A stretch of DNA of 64,000 bases from Paraescarpia echinospica (taxonomy: Eukaryota > Annelida > Polychaeta > Sabellida > Siboglinidae): the NCBI GenBank assembly GCA_020002185.1, contig CM034532.1, forward strand, positions 32,645,577-32,709,576. The letters are read 5' to 3'. The notes below the pieces were generated by a model. It worked only from the letters and a program-made list of their open reading frames with translations. It did no database searches and had not been told where the DNA came from. Positions 36,301 through 45,876 of this stretch are shown piece after piece (positions within the stretch are counted from its first letter, which is position 1; each line of letters opens with the position of its first letter). A program made the position numbers and the translations under genes.

Positions 36301-39300
36301 TCGCCAATGGGAAAACTGACAATGTGCTGAGCCCAAGTAGAGAGCCTGGCAACGAAAGCACGCTATAGTCATTGCACAATGTCGGAGGATGCGTTTTACT
36401 TCAAATATCTTGAAACAATTACTGAAAATACGTGTATGGCAAAACTACAGTTGAATGGGACAAACCGTTTTTGGATATTACAGACTTCTCATCAGTCTGC
36501 AAGTCAAAATCACAGTGACGGAACACATGTCTTATAAGGGGGGTGGGGTGCGTATGCCTGTAGTTAAGCCTCAATTTTAAAATCTGAATGAAAATGAACC
36601 AATAACATTGCAGCAGGGTGATTCATCAATCGTTTTTTGTTTACTTCAGCTAATTAAACACAAGTGAATATGTTGTCATTGACCCTAATGAAGTCTGAGG
36701 ACAGTGATTAGCTGGAGTAGGCCATAGCCTGTTATCAGATCTGCCTACTGACTGGACCTTTTGGCCAATTAAGCAAGTGGCATTGTTTTCTGAATGTCTG
36801 CTAATTAAGCTGTGTAATATTATGTAATTGAACTGCTTGAGACGTCTGGCCTTTGAGGATTTCACACCCTAAGGTGACTTTTTGTTGATGTTTACCTTTG
36901 TAAATAGGGCACAAGGTAAAAAAATCAATATACATTTGAATGTAACGTAACAACTGCCTGTATTGAATTTTCTTATAAAACACTTATTGGACTTTCTGGA
37001 AAACTGTATCAGGAGTTCATAGTGCCACCTGAGAACGTTGTGCTGGATTACAAATTGTCCAACAGCAAAGTGCTGATTTTTCTGGTGCCTTGCCAAGTTT
37101 GGTGGCATCTTTGAAATGTACATAAAACACAAACACCTGGAGGGATTACAAAAATTAAAATTGCAGAGTGCTTGTAACATTGGTGCCTATAAAGTGTGTT
37201 GTTTTCAACATTTTTCTCAAAAATCACCATGCCTATTTGGGGTCAGCACACTGTTGAACTTCCTGCTTGATTACAGACGGAAAAAAGTGCATTATATTTT
37301 TGAGAAATTATTTTTTACAATGTTCACTTGCTCTGACATAAGTGCATTTGAGTAGTCAGATTTCTAGATGTGATTGTAGCAGCTGTTGACAGTAAAATGG
37401 TGTCTTTTTAGCTGATTTTACTAAGTGGAAGGGTATCTGGCAGCAATTTGGCTAGTTGACACTTTAGCCGGATTACTGCCTGCATGCATTTGTAAATATT
37501 GACGGGTGTCATACATACAGGCATTTTGCAAGAGCTAGAGATATTAGATTTTGACTAAAATCGACCAGCATGTCAATGAGATGATAATAACAGCAGGTGG
37601 GAAGTTTAAGAAACTTTATAGGTCACGTTTTCTTATAATCACACAAAACATTAACATAGTCGCCAATGGTAGGTATGTCAACAACAAAATAGAACATGTT
37701 ATATCATCATTTAAATGGTGCTACATGATGGATAATGATATGTAGTTTACTACCCTTTTTGAATTTTGTTGATATCTTCAGTATTTGCGGTGCTATTCAA
37801 CTTTTAAATCTTAAAATGGTGGCATTTTTTGTCTATTGGTTTTCAGTCCATTTCTTGTGCACAGCCTGCATTTATTTGATTGGAAAATAGTAATAACATT
37901 GGAACCTTTTAACTTACGTATGTGAAATCAAAAATGGTGCAACACTTAAGGAAATGTCAATTTTTGGTGACCTTGACTTGACCTTCACAGTTGACCTACT
38001 TTCCACTTTTGACCTAGATTTGGTCCACAGCATGGGATTAATTCTTATTAATGGCATCATTTAGCTTAAAATTAATTAGGTAATCAGCACTGTTAACGTT
38101 TGAAGTATGAATATTGCCAATGTAATGAATTTAATACTATGCAACCTTTAAACGGTTATTAGAACTTGACCTATTTATTTGACCTATATTTCACATTTGA
38201 CCTATATACCTGATTTTATGGATAATTAATTAATAAATGCACCCACTGGATGAATCATGATACAACCCTTTAGGAAATGTCAATTTTGGTGACCTTGCCT
38301 TGACCTTCACACCTGACCTACATTCCATTTTGACCTAGATTTGACCTACATACTGGGATTAATTCCATATAAATGACATAATTTAGGTGAAAATGAATTA
38401 AGAAATCGGCAATTATCATTTGGGTGCAAAATTGCTAATATAATTACCTTAATGCTATGTAAACTTGTAAATGGCTATTAGAACATGACCTATTTATTTG
38501 ACCTATATTTCACATTTGACGTATGTACTGAAATTAATGGCGTAATTAATTAATAAATGTGCACACTGGACGTTTGAGGGATTACAAATGTCAAAGACAA
38601 TAATACATATAAACTTTAATGAACTGTGACCTTGTAAGTACCAATTTTTAATACAACCTACTAGCATACAAATTAATTCGAAAGTGGCGCAATCAATGTT
38701 TGAGGGATGGAAGTTGTTAATATATAATTTCATGCTATGTAACCTTGTACATGCCTCTTTTAACATGGCCTACTTATTTAACTAGTGCTCACAGTTGACC
38801 TATGAACAGGGATTAGTAGAATAATATTTACCGGACCATTTTGTGTACTAGAGGACCTTTTACTGAACAGTGCCTAGCAGATTTATATTGGACATGTATC
38901 ACTCCCCTAAATTTTGACTGAATTCAAATTGAGTTCACCATGGAAATAAAAAGAACACATTTTATAGGTCAATCAAGTAATGGTGTGGGAGATTAAAGTT
39001 AACTTGGCTCCTATAACTGAGTGTGAAGATTTTTTACAAAACATGATATCATTAAAAAAACCATCAAAGCAATTTATTATAACGTAAACAGTGCAGCACC
39101 ATTCATAATATTTTACAAAGGTTAATGTCCCAAACACCAGGTTATTATATAAATGTCCATAATTTCACGATAGGTAACGTGCATAAGTCCGTGCAACATG
39201 CACTGAAGTTCATACCTTCACGATAGGTAATATGCGTAAGTCCGTGCAATATGCACTGAATTATAGTTCATAATTCACGATAAGTAATATGCATAAGTCC

Positions 39301-42300
39301 ATGCAATATGCACTGAAGTTCGTAATTTGTGTGTGAAAGTCCATGAAAGTTTGCACTGGGTTTGCTATGACACCAGCCACTTCTACCATGATCAGAGAAC
39401 TCTGCCAGTTGCTGATGAGTCGACCCATGCAAGGAGCAATGTCTATAATTCTCAGTTGAATAGCAGCTTTCATTATGTGAGCATATTTTCACTGCACATA
39501 ACTTCCAGTTGAGCAACGGATGTGAGGTAAGCATAACTTTAGCCGCACTACCCATTTCTACTGATATCACAGCTCTGCCAGTTGTTGAAGAACGGAAACA
39601 TCCTAGTAGCAACGTCTACATTTCTCAAAGTCATGTAGCAATGTTCTTCAAGTGTGCACATTGTTATTCCACGTAAATTTGAGTTGAGCAATGGATATGA
39701 AGCGACTATGATGCCAGACACTTCTGCAGAGATCAAAGAGCTTTGTCAATTCCTGAAGAGTTGACCCATGTGAGCACTTGCCATTATTGACATTGGTGCA
39801 GGCCTACAGCTGTTTCCTGTTAGGCAGTCTCGTGCGTAGGTAAGTCAGTAATTTGAAAATTTACTTTACAAATACAATAGCAATTTCTAAATAAATATTC
39901 TTAGAATATTTTAATAATGATGATTTCTAATTGAATCAGAATTTAATTTTGAAAGGTAAAGAAAAACAATTGCAAATTTTGAGCTGTATATATATGAATG
40001 AAAGGTTGTCTGCCAAGGAGGATTAAGACTTAACATGGATGGTTTATTGCATGCAGTTGAAGTTATGTATACAGTGACATCAAAGCCAAAGGTGTTCATC
40101 ATCAACACAGAAACAAATGATCTAGACAAAGCTGATGCAAGTGAAGTAGTGATATGCCAAATGTTTTGCAGTTGTGTTTTGAAAAGTAATTTTGATTCAT
40201 AATGGTTGTTTTGGTTAAACTGTTTTTTGAAGTGACAATTCTGATGATTAAAAAATGTATTAGAAAAAATAGTGACAGAGTGCACATGTTGTAGCATGAA
40301 GAAAGCAGCTAAACCTGTTGGCATCGCTTGAAAGCTATAATAGCTGCTCTCCTCATGCTACTGACATATATCTTCATGCCAATGGTACTCATGTCTCTTG
40401 CAAAATGCTTTGGAAGAAACAATTCACGATGTGCCCAGAAATTTATTTTATTTGAATCAGTGATCAGCTGGGCTATTCGTGTACTAACAATGTGCCGGGC
40501 TTGGTCAAAATCAGTTGGAACAACATAGTGGCTGCCAGACTTAGGGATTCGTGTTAGAATATGGCATATCACTACTTGTAATACAGAAGGTATTGAAGTC
40601 AGTTTGTGAGCAAATGACACAATACCTTCTGCCAATTCTTCAGGTGCACAGCCATTGCATAGATCATTCATTCATATGTCGATTAAAACAACATTTGGCC
40701 CCTCTGCACACACAGCTCCAAATTCACGGAACAAACCACCCAAGATAAGTCCCCCCTTTCCTAGAAAGACAACCTTGTCAAACATACAAGACAGGAGAAG
40801 GTCGGGACAGAAATAGCGGTACTCAGCATTGCTGGTACACGCTTCTGACATGCGACGCACAAAACTGTGCCCAACGATTAGCAGTTTGGCCTTGCGTGCT
40901 TCGGAATCCATTCTGAAAATAAAATAAAAAACATTACATTTTTGTAATACCACACTTTTCTTAGTGCACACAACATCGATATCACTTCGGTGTTGTGATT
41001 CACGACAGAAGCCACGTGGAGGCAACAGTGTGAACATTCTGTCCTTGTATGTGAGTATGCAAGATTGTTTGATATATCGTAACTTATCTTTATCTTCATC
41101 ACCAGAATTCCTGAGTATTTGTGACATGAAATATAAATCACAAGATATTATGACTCGCATAAAAACACCACAAACAAAACAGTAAATATTATTAACATCA
41201 ACAAAATGGATAGTCAACATGACTGTAGACTGAATTATAAAATGTGAATTCCAATAATATAGGAATACAGGTGATGTAAATTAAAGTGGAAATATTAACT
41301 GATCGTAATTTCTATCATAAAATACTGATACAGACACAATAATAATATACACATATTACATTTTATTAACACAACTTACTAAAACTGAACTGTTAAAAAT
41401 GTGGATTGTTCAGATTAAGAACGTATTCCTATACTGATTGAAAAGGAAGTAGAGCGCACAGCCACAGTCACAGTCGTGACATCAATAGACATCGCCGTAA
41501 ATGTCACTGTTTTCGAAATTTCGTAACTTGTCCTAAAAATATTGATCACTAGAAAACAGTATTGCATATATAACAAATATCCAATCACAACTTTCTAACA
41601 TTTAACTGATAAAAGTGGGGATGGCACAGATTACAATGTCGATCGCGCATACGTTAGAATGGCGCCGCGCCTCGGCGCATACATTATAAACAGCCGCTAA
41701 TGCGCCGAGCGACATACAAAACGCATCAAACTGGCACGCTACCAGTCATCTAAGATTAGTCTTCCTTGCGTTCCGCATGGATATACAAGATTCATAGTTA
41801 TACCATATGAAAGCTAGGATTCTAGTTTCACAAAGACACCTAAGCATTTTTAAGACACGCTAAAATATATTAACATTTTTGTAAGTAAACACAACGCAAA
41901 GTTCACCAACCTTAATCTTGCCCGGCCGAATACAATGTAACAGATTTTACCCGCCGAGCATCTTCTGATGCCATTCATTGGTCGATATAAATGTCAACAG
42001 TAAACAAAATTAGTATGCATATCGAGATCCACGACGTTTTCCGAGACCATGTGATCCAGCAGATCGACTGCGCGGCAAAAAACCTGCGCCATTTCTGGAA
42101 CGTGTTAAACCGACGCTGAGCGGTGCTGCCGCCCAGCGGATGTTGACATACCTACCAGTGGGAAAACTGAGTGTGCTGAGCCCTTAAGACACAATAGTTT
42201 ATAATATGCCTGGGATGATGTGGAATGATAGAATTAACGTATTATAATTATTGCGGTATCAAATTTAGGCCGTGCATTATCACTGCAAGTATTTGATAGG

Positions 42301-42793
42301 AGCGATAACAGTGCATATTGTTATTGTTGTCATGTTGAGAAAAACCAGGCACTATTTTAGGCCTCACACATGTGTTAAGACACAATAGTTTTAACTTTTG
42401 TAAATATCTGTGGGATGATGTGGAATGATGGAATTAATACAATGAGGCCGAACTGAAATATCAAACTTATGTAAAAACATAGCTATAACGGCAACACCGT
42501 TAAATGGAAGCTTATGAGATGTCATATGATAATACCGTGTTGCCACGGAATTGGGCTAGACACGAAGTCGGCTGCCATAACGCCAACGTCATTGATAGTG
42601 AGGAACTAAACGTATGTTTTCTAATGCATCTCTCCTTTTATCTATAAATCGCATTGATTCCAACACCACAGTTGCGCATCTGCCTACATGTACGAACTGC
42701 CTATAAAGGAATAATTATTTCTAAACGTTCATACTTAGGATCACTACAAATCCAATCCCCATCACTCGGCCGAAACTTGCCAGTCGACGCCAT
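27179..42793 (-). CDS. ZRANB2: ZRANB2, RanBP2-type zinc-finger splicing factor (whole gene, eight coding exons)
   Basis: Coding exons, in transcript order: 42,793-42,735, 35,651-35,599, 34,708-34,603, 33,847-33,765, 33,279-33,203, 28,956-28,807, 28,286-28,111, 27,344-27,179. Phases are consistent and give 289 residues. Two RanBP2-type zinc fingers are intact: GDWIC..C (Cys16, 21, 32, 35) and DDWQCKTC (Cys71, 74, 85, 88), each with the GNVN[FW] RNA-contact phrase. Then come an acidic linker (EREEVEYVERE), FGRKKKRYRK, two acidic D/E-SKY repeats and a short Arg/Ser tail. In vertebrates this nuclear protein binds GGU-containing single-stranded RNA and alters splice-site choice through contact with U1-70K and U2AF35. 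Human ZRANB2 is 320-330 residues with a longer RS domain; here the RS part is short and the last 25 residues are not RS-like. Confidence 0.95.
28111..28286 (-). CDS. ZRANB2: ZRANB2 coding exon 7 (second SKY repeat, Ser-rich)
   Basis: Begins DDDDDDVDLSKYDFSDNSD, a second copy of the acidic SKY unit as in the human protein, then a Ser-rich stretch and RPHTQSRS. Donor CAG|GTAACA, phase 2. Confidence 0.9.
28430..28572 (+). mobile_element. Solo 3' end of a LINE (ZRANB2 intron 6)
   Basis: AATAAAATCGACACATACCT through GGATGGCAATCTTGTTAAAT closely matches the 3' untranslated part of the LINE at 56,385-56,515. It is followed by a repeated AATCTTGTTA. Extreme 5' truncation of the same family, inserted antisense to ZRANB2. 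Confidence 0.75.
28807..28956 (-). CDS. ZRANB2: ZRANB2 coding exon 6 (FGRKKKRY and first SKY repeat)
   Basis: 50 codons: FGRKKKRYRKPDDEKK, a Pro/Val linker, an Asp/Glu run and VSKYKLDSEE. Starts and ends in phase 0. Confidence 0.95.
29369..32415 (+). mobile_element. Repeat X, copy A (ZRANB2 intron 5)
   Basis: About 3.05 kb starting TTAAAGGGATTCTTTGTAAG (29,368). The same sequence, inverted, makes up 50,755-57,214, where two LINEs interrupt it. Internal landmarks shared by both: a TGACGTCA-type promoter patch with a tiny ATG exon (29,622-29,658), a small pogo-like MITE (30,456-30,643), a TTATTTGCAGGAACATT acceptor-like site (about 30,888), a local duplication around 31,040-31,330, and GTCAGACGGATT near the right end. 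Copy A is flanked by ATGAC on both sides, a possible 5-bp target duplication, but copy B does not show a matching one. No long reading frame. Confidence 0.75.
29622..29658 (+). promoter_or_regulatory. CRE-like promoter patch and five-codon first exon inside X
   Basis: A perfect TGACGTCA lies 15 bases before an ATG; the frame MSDSE ends at GAG|GTAAGT. In copy B (56,928-56,942, minus strand) the counterpart reads MAHFE and ends at GAG|GTGAGT, with a decayed GTGACGTCG. Structure suggests a captured promoter plus first exon; downstream exons are not evident. Confidence 0.4.
32416..32738. other. Intron sequence between X and minisatellite
   Basis: Single-copy AT-rich intron; a small palindrome ACTCTGCGTATGCAGAGT lies at about 32,533. 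Nothing else seen. Confidence 0.4.
32740..33066 (+). repeat. 25-bp minisatellite, 13 copies (ZRANB2 intron 5)
   Basis: The unit is GTTGGCCTTGGAGACCG plus CTGTCAAG, repeated 13 times with only a few C/T and A/C changes. Because 25 is not a multiple of 3 and the unit has no stop, all three plus frames stay open, producing three overlapping artefactual ORFs. It lies 140 bases downstream of ZRANB2 exon 5 in transcript terms. Confidence 0.95.
33203..33279 (-). CDS. ZRANB2: ZRANB2 coding exon 5
   Basis: Encodes FGGGYMEREEVEYVEREGSD and NEYDE. Acceptor CTGCAG, donor GAG|GTAGGT, phase 0. Confidence 0.95.
33765..33847 (-). CDS. ZRANB2: ZRANB2 coding exon 4 (zinc finger 2)
   Basis: Encodes CGNVNWARRSTCNMCNSPK then CGKIEHRT. 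Acceptor GTTGTAG, donor ACAG|GTACAT. Confidence 0.95.
34603..34708 (-). CDS. ZRANB2: ZRANB2 coding exon 3
   Basis: Encodes DKSSGTEFRKGG, IGESMAEKSRGLFSADDWQC and KT, the inter-finger linker and the first half of finger 2. Acceptor TTTGCAG, donor AAAC|GTACCT. Confidence 0.95.
35599..35651 (-). CDS. ZRANB2: ZRANB2 coding exon 2 (second half of zinc finger 1)
   Basis: 53-bp exon encoding CGNVNFSRRIKCNKCGK between CTTCAG and GTAAGA. It completes the first RanBP2 finger. Confidence 0.95.
35880..36334. mobile_element. MITE A, uninterrupted copy (ZRANB2 intron 1)
   Basis: 455-bp element with termini GGGGTCAGCACACTGTTG and inverted GGGCTCAGCACATTGTCA. A second copy starts at 37,239 and is split by a 4.5-kb insertion. 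This copy supplies the empty site GCCAATGGGAAAACTG at 36,303-36,318. Target duplication not resolved; PIF/Harbinger-like termini are possible. Confidence 0.7.
37945..38810 (+). repeat. TGACCT-rich tandem array, about 320-bp unit
   Basis: About 2.7 degenerate units (AGGAAATGTCAATTTT at 37,949 and 38,272; TATTTATTTGACCTATA near 38,171 and 38,490). About sixteen TGACCT hexamers, the nuclear-receptor half-site, lie in 870 bases. Confidence 0.7.
39164..39330 (+). repeat. Tandem repeat, 53-57-bp unit, 3 copies
   Basis: Units begin TTCACGATAGGTAA at 39,164, 39,217 and 39,274, each containing TGCACTGAA. Inside the SGNH element. Confidence 0.8.
39345..39790 (+). repeat. Tandem repeat, about 173-bp unit, 2.5 copies
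   Basis: TCTGCCAGTTG recurs at 39,401 and 39,574 (and degraded at 39,741); GTTGAGCAACGGAT at 39,508 and 39,683. Inside the SGNH element. No coding frame. Confidence 0.7.
40002..40202 (+). pseudogene. SGNH-hydrolase fragment (blocks II-III), plus strand
   Basis: 66 codons between an in-frame TGA and a TAA, with no Met start of its own. It contains GGLRLNMDGLLHAV and KVFIINTETNDLDKADASEV, which resemble SGNH block II (Gly) and block III (G/T-x-N-D). The nucleophile block and the C-terminal Asp-x-x-His block are absent. It faces the minus-strand SGNH frame about 100 bases away. Confidence 0.5.
40309..40911 (-). pseudogene. SGNH-hydrolase-like gene, interrupted by one stop, minus strand
   Basis: From ATG at 40,911 the frame reads about 79 residues, a TGA at 40,674-40,672, then continues in the same frame for 120 residues. 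Block I is KLLIVGHSFVRR (Ser16), block II GKGGLILGG, block III NDLCNG just after the stop, then VVICHILTRIPK and INFWAHRELFLPKHFARD. The expected Asp-x-x-His (block V) is missing right after FARD, where a small deletion leads to STIGMKIYVSSMRRA. Enzymatic activity is therefore unlikely. A TTATTTTCAG acceptor sits directly before the ATG, so an upstream exon may have existed. Such domains are carried by some retroelements (CR1-type LINEs, Ngaro) and by other mobile DNA. Confidence 0.6.
42184..42734. other. ZRANB2 intron 1, 5' part
   Basis: Holds two copies of a 60-base repeat (TTAAGACACAATAGTTT then GATGATGTGGAATGAT) at 42,184 and 42,377. No gene seen. Confidence 0.5.
42735..42793 (-). CDS. 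ZRANB2: ZRANB2 coding exon 1
   Basis: It encodes MASTGKFRPSDGDWICSDP plus two bases; the donor is AA|GTATGA. The start fits the family (human begins with FRVSDGDWICPD). An inverted CCAAT lies just upstream, at about 42,806. Confidence 0.9.
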
Positions 42794-43460
42794 CTTGTTC
42801 TCGTATTGGGCCTGTGTAAAACACGAACGAGGCAAGAGGTAAAAGGAATCCGTAAAATGTGGAGCGAAAACTCGTTACTTCTTCATGAAATTCTCGTTGG
42901 TGTCTATGCTTGAATGAATTAACTTTATTTCGGATACAAGTACAAATTAGTGCACACATGTACAATGGATTATAAAAACAAGAAAAAACAAATATTGCAA
43001 CCGTGGAGATCCTCTAGACACCCCTAGGGGCTTATAGCGTGTCTATATTCGTCAATCAAAGTAATTAGCTAATTTATTAATTAGTGTTTAATTTGTGCAA
43101 CTAAATAAATACACGAGTAGGCAAAGATAGACAAGCAGATAGTCTCTATTGAATTTGGATTATAAATTAGAATTCACGGGTAGATCGATAAAACCCATTA
43201 AACTATAACCAGGACTGCCCTATGCACTTTAATTGTGACTTTATTAATTATTATGTTTAGCAGAAATACATAACATAAAACTTGTATTTGAGATTGTCTA
43301 TTATGTGAAAGTGCTTGAAAATTTAAATAATAGTAAAGCATATTTTAATGCAAAGATTAGTATTTTGGAAAACATACTGGAGTTAAACGTTGCATTCTGA
43401 GATCGCCCATATTTTAAATTAAATAAAACTGTTCAGTGAATCACCATTCCCCATGCAATC

Positions 43461-43498
43461 TATATATACATATATATATATATATATATACTATATAT
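43461..43498 (+). repeat. (TA)n microsatellite
   Basis: TA/ATAT run of about 38 bases. Confidence 0.9.
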
Positions 43499-43901
43499 CA
43501 CTTTCTTCAAATCCATATAGCCTTGCTCACGGACTATGCGATTTTAAGATAAAACGGCATCAAAGATTAACGAGATATATCCGCGTGCCATATTTCACTG
43601 AAAATACGTGGCCACCGGTGATTTTTCCAATTACACAATTTATCAAATACTTTATCAAATGTCACCTGATACATATGGCAGCAAATAGGTTATTCTACAA
43701 TGCAACTTTAAATTCATAAAATCTTACTCTATAGTGCAAGATGTAATAAATACTTCATTTCCATTTGGATAGTATTATTATAAACGATCATGTACAATGT
43801 GACAAGTAATAGGTTATCCCTAATTTTTAGTGTTTCCTGCACAAATATCTCCTTCGTTTTCAAATAATCACGCCACCCACTAGCGTCTAACTATAGTCCA
43901 T

Positions 43902-43922
43902 ATGTGTGTGTGGGTGTGTGTG

Positions 43923-43969
<47 letters not shown>

Positions 43970-43976
43970 TTGTGTT
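43902..43976 (+). repeat. (TG)n-(TGCG)n compound microsatellite
   Basis: A TG-rich leader followed by about thirteen GTGC units; alternating purine-pyrimidine sequence able to adopt Z-DNA. Confidence 0.95.
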
Positions 43977-44168
43977 CCTTGTCTAACTTCCACACCATCA
44001 AAAACTTACGTGAAGTGGTTTGGTATATGTTCGTTTTATTTCTGTATCATATTATTGTAACCCCACCAGCTGGGTGACCACGTACTATTCTATCCTAGTA
44101 GTCCAATAAGATATTTAATCAATTATGTTGTAACATTTTACATTACACTGTATACATAAATGAAAAAA

Positions 44169-44209
44169 AAACACCCACACCCACACACAAACATACACAC
44201 ACACACAAT
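44169..44209 (+). repeat. (CA)n-rich microsatellite
   Basis: CACCCACACCCACACACAAA and a further ACACAC run. Confidence 0.85.
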
Positions 44210-45249
44210 GACTATTTATTTTTCGAAAACAAAAACCTATATTTGAAGAGAATGTTATGTTTATTAACAAAATATAACAGCCAATTATGCTTTTGTCTTT
44301 CCATATTTTATATAAAAAAGTATTTTAGAAAATAGCCAATAGTTAGAAGGCTGATGTGTGTCCTTAGTTTTGTAGAGGCAGTACTTTTGCTATGTTTAGG
44401 ATACGAATATGAACGGGTAGAACATCAACATAAAACGTTAACAAATTAGAAGTAACCTAGCTATTACTTGCGAAACGGCAGATGTTTTTTTTAATAATAA
44501 TACCTGTCATTTTGGAATTTTATTTATATTTTCAAACACTTTCACACAATAGTACTACCTCAAACTGTTTACCACGGAAATTTTTATCTAATTAATTTAT
44601 TAATCGAAACCTTTAATAAAATAACGGCGTTGAAACGACCAATATTCGCCCGTACTTGTCGCGTCGGTAACGATACCACTTCGTCAGCGATGCAATTTCA
44701 GCGAATTTGTTTTCAGAAAGCCACCAGAGCAACCGAATTGTCCCGCCGAAGCCACCAACTTTTGCCGTCTAGCCGAAGCTTCCTAAATACAAAAACAAAA
44801 AATTAGTGGCGCTGGCGCTGCAGTCGCATTTCGTTTTTTTTTGTTCTGATGCAGTGAAAACAAAAAACGGTTTGTTTTATCGTTAATTTTTTTTTTTTTA
44901 ACATGTAGAAATACAGCGAATAGTAGATTGTATTCTTTTTTCGTTTTTTATACTTAAAATATGAAAAACGAAAAACGAATATTGTTTGCTTTTTTCCTTT
45001 TTTTCCGCCAATTTCAAAACGAAAAAGGAAAAGACAATATATACACGGACAAAAAACGGTCTGGTTAGCCACCAAAAGACCGGAGAGAAGACTGTGCTGG
45101 AAAACAAACAGACGTAAGAAGAATGTGATGTATATAAATGCACACGTACATACATATATGTATGATGTAACACAATTAAATTATGTACATCGGGGAAAAT
45201 AAACTTATGAAATGCGAATTGGGAATTAAATTATGGTCTGACCTCTACA

Positions 45250-45323
45250 GCGGCCGGAAACGAACCGGCGTCCGTCTTCCGGTGCCGCCACCTAACGCAT
45301 GGTAACTAACACAAATAAACGTG
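45250..45323 (+). promoter_or_regulatory. Putative ERMP1 core promoter / leader with ETS-type motifs
   Basis: CCGGAA at 45,254 and TTCCGG at 45,277 are ETS-type sites in a GC-rich patch less than 75 bases before the ERMP1 ATG, with no TATA box, as in many housekeeping promoters. An upstream ATG at 45,299 (context CGCATGG) opens a 23-codon frame that overlaps the ERMP1 start and ends at 45,370. Confidence 0.4.
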
Positions 45324-45876
45324 ATGGAGGCGACCGTAAGGCAGCGATCGAAACATACTATAAACCATGATAAAACATCTAAAGTAGAGTTGCCATTTAA
45401 AGGCATAAAGGCACCAGGGTCGGTAAAACTCTTACGTGAACCCGTATGGCTGCTGATCTTTGCATTTTTGGCTACCATCTTGCTGTTCATACACTCTCGA
45501 AATAATCTGTACCCTGAACCGAAAACCGATGCGAGCGCGGGCCCTGGAGAATTTATTGAGGAACGGGCGAGACCACATTTAGACTTCTTAACCAGTTTAG
45601 GCGATAGACCGGTTGGGAGTCATGCCAATGAAGTAGATGCAGTAAAATACATTATTGAACAGTTAAATTCAATAAAAGAAAATGCAAATGCTGTTCATAA
45701 ACTAGAAATAGATGTCCAACAAGTCAGCGGAAACTTTACTTTGGACGACTTCCTAGGTCAATTCACCAGTGTGTATGAAAACCTAAATAATATAATACTG
45801 AAACTGAGCCCTGCCGATGGAGCTGAAGGAAGTTTGCTGGTGAACAGTCATTATGACTCAATAGTAGACAGTCCAG
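45324..45876 (+). CDS. ERMP1: ERMP1 coding exon 1 (anchor, start of M28 domain)
   Basis: Residues 1-184 plus one base: basic N-tail, helix [17 protein letters not shown], then [20 protein letters not shown] and [12 protein letters not shown] with the first zinc ligand. Donor CCAG|GTATGT. Confidence 0.95.

Larger units (their letters stand above)
37668..42156. mobile_element. 4,489-bp TIR element with SGNH-hydrolase relics (ZRANB2 intron 1)
   Basis: Left end GGTAGGTATGTCAACA and right end TGTTGACATACCTACC are perfect 16-bp inverted repeats located exactly where MITE A is interrupted. The target duplication is about 5-7 bp and imperfect (CCAATGG left, CCAGTGG right). Contents in order: a TGACCT-rich tandem array, a 53-57-bp array, a 173-bp array, a plus-strand SGNH fragment, a convergent minus-strand SGNH frame with a stop, and a GC-richer right end. 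No transposase motif was found, so it is probably non-autonomous; the superfamily cannot be assigned. Confidence 0.75.
37239..42183. mobile_element. MITE A, second copy, split by the SGNH element
   Basis: 37,239-37,667 matches 35,880-36,309 almost base for base, and 42,157-42,183 supplies the remaining right end (GTGGGAAAACTGAGTGTGCT, then GAGCCC). Everything between is insertion. Confidence 0.75.
42794..45323. other. Head-to-head intergenic region, ZRANB2 / ERMP1
   Basis: 2.5 kb between two divergent start codons. It contains three microsatellites, an A/T-rich stretch of AAAAACG/CGTTTTT motifs at 44,820-45,060, and promoter-like GC-richer sequence near both ends. ORFs at 44,803-45,173 are low-complexity artefacts. 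Confidence 0.5.

Noticed and set aside
39911..40324. 137-codon minus-strand ORF
   Set aside because: It is the shadow of the plus-strand SGNH fragment and the 3' flank of the minus-strand SGNH gene; it shows no motif.
44803..45173. Two minus-strand ORFs of about 90 codons
   Set aside because: Low-complexity AAAAACG/CGTTTTT sequence giving Phe/Lys-rich peptides; no splice context.
45245..45297. tRNA-like sequence on the minus strand (T-arm-like GCCGGTTCGTTTCCGGC)
   Set aside because: No D-arm, anticodon arm or acceptor stem can be formed around it; more likely GC-rich promoter sequence.
45321..45323. ERMP1 start two codons MM
   Set aside because: The first triplet is GTG; the real start is the ATG at 45,324.
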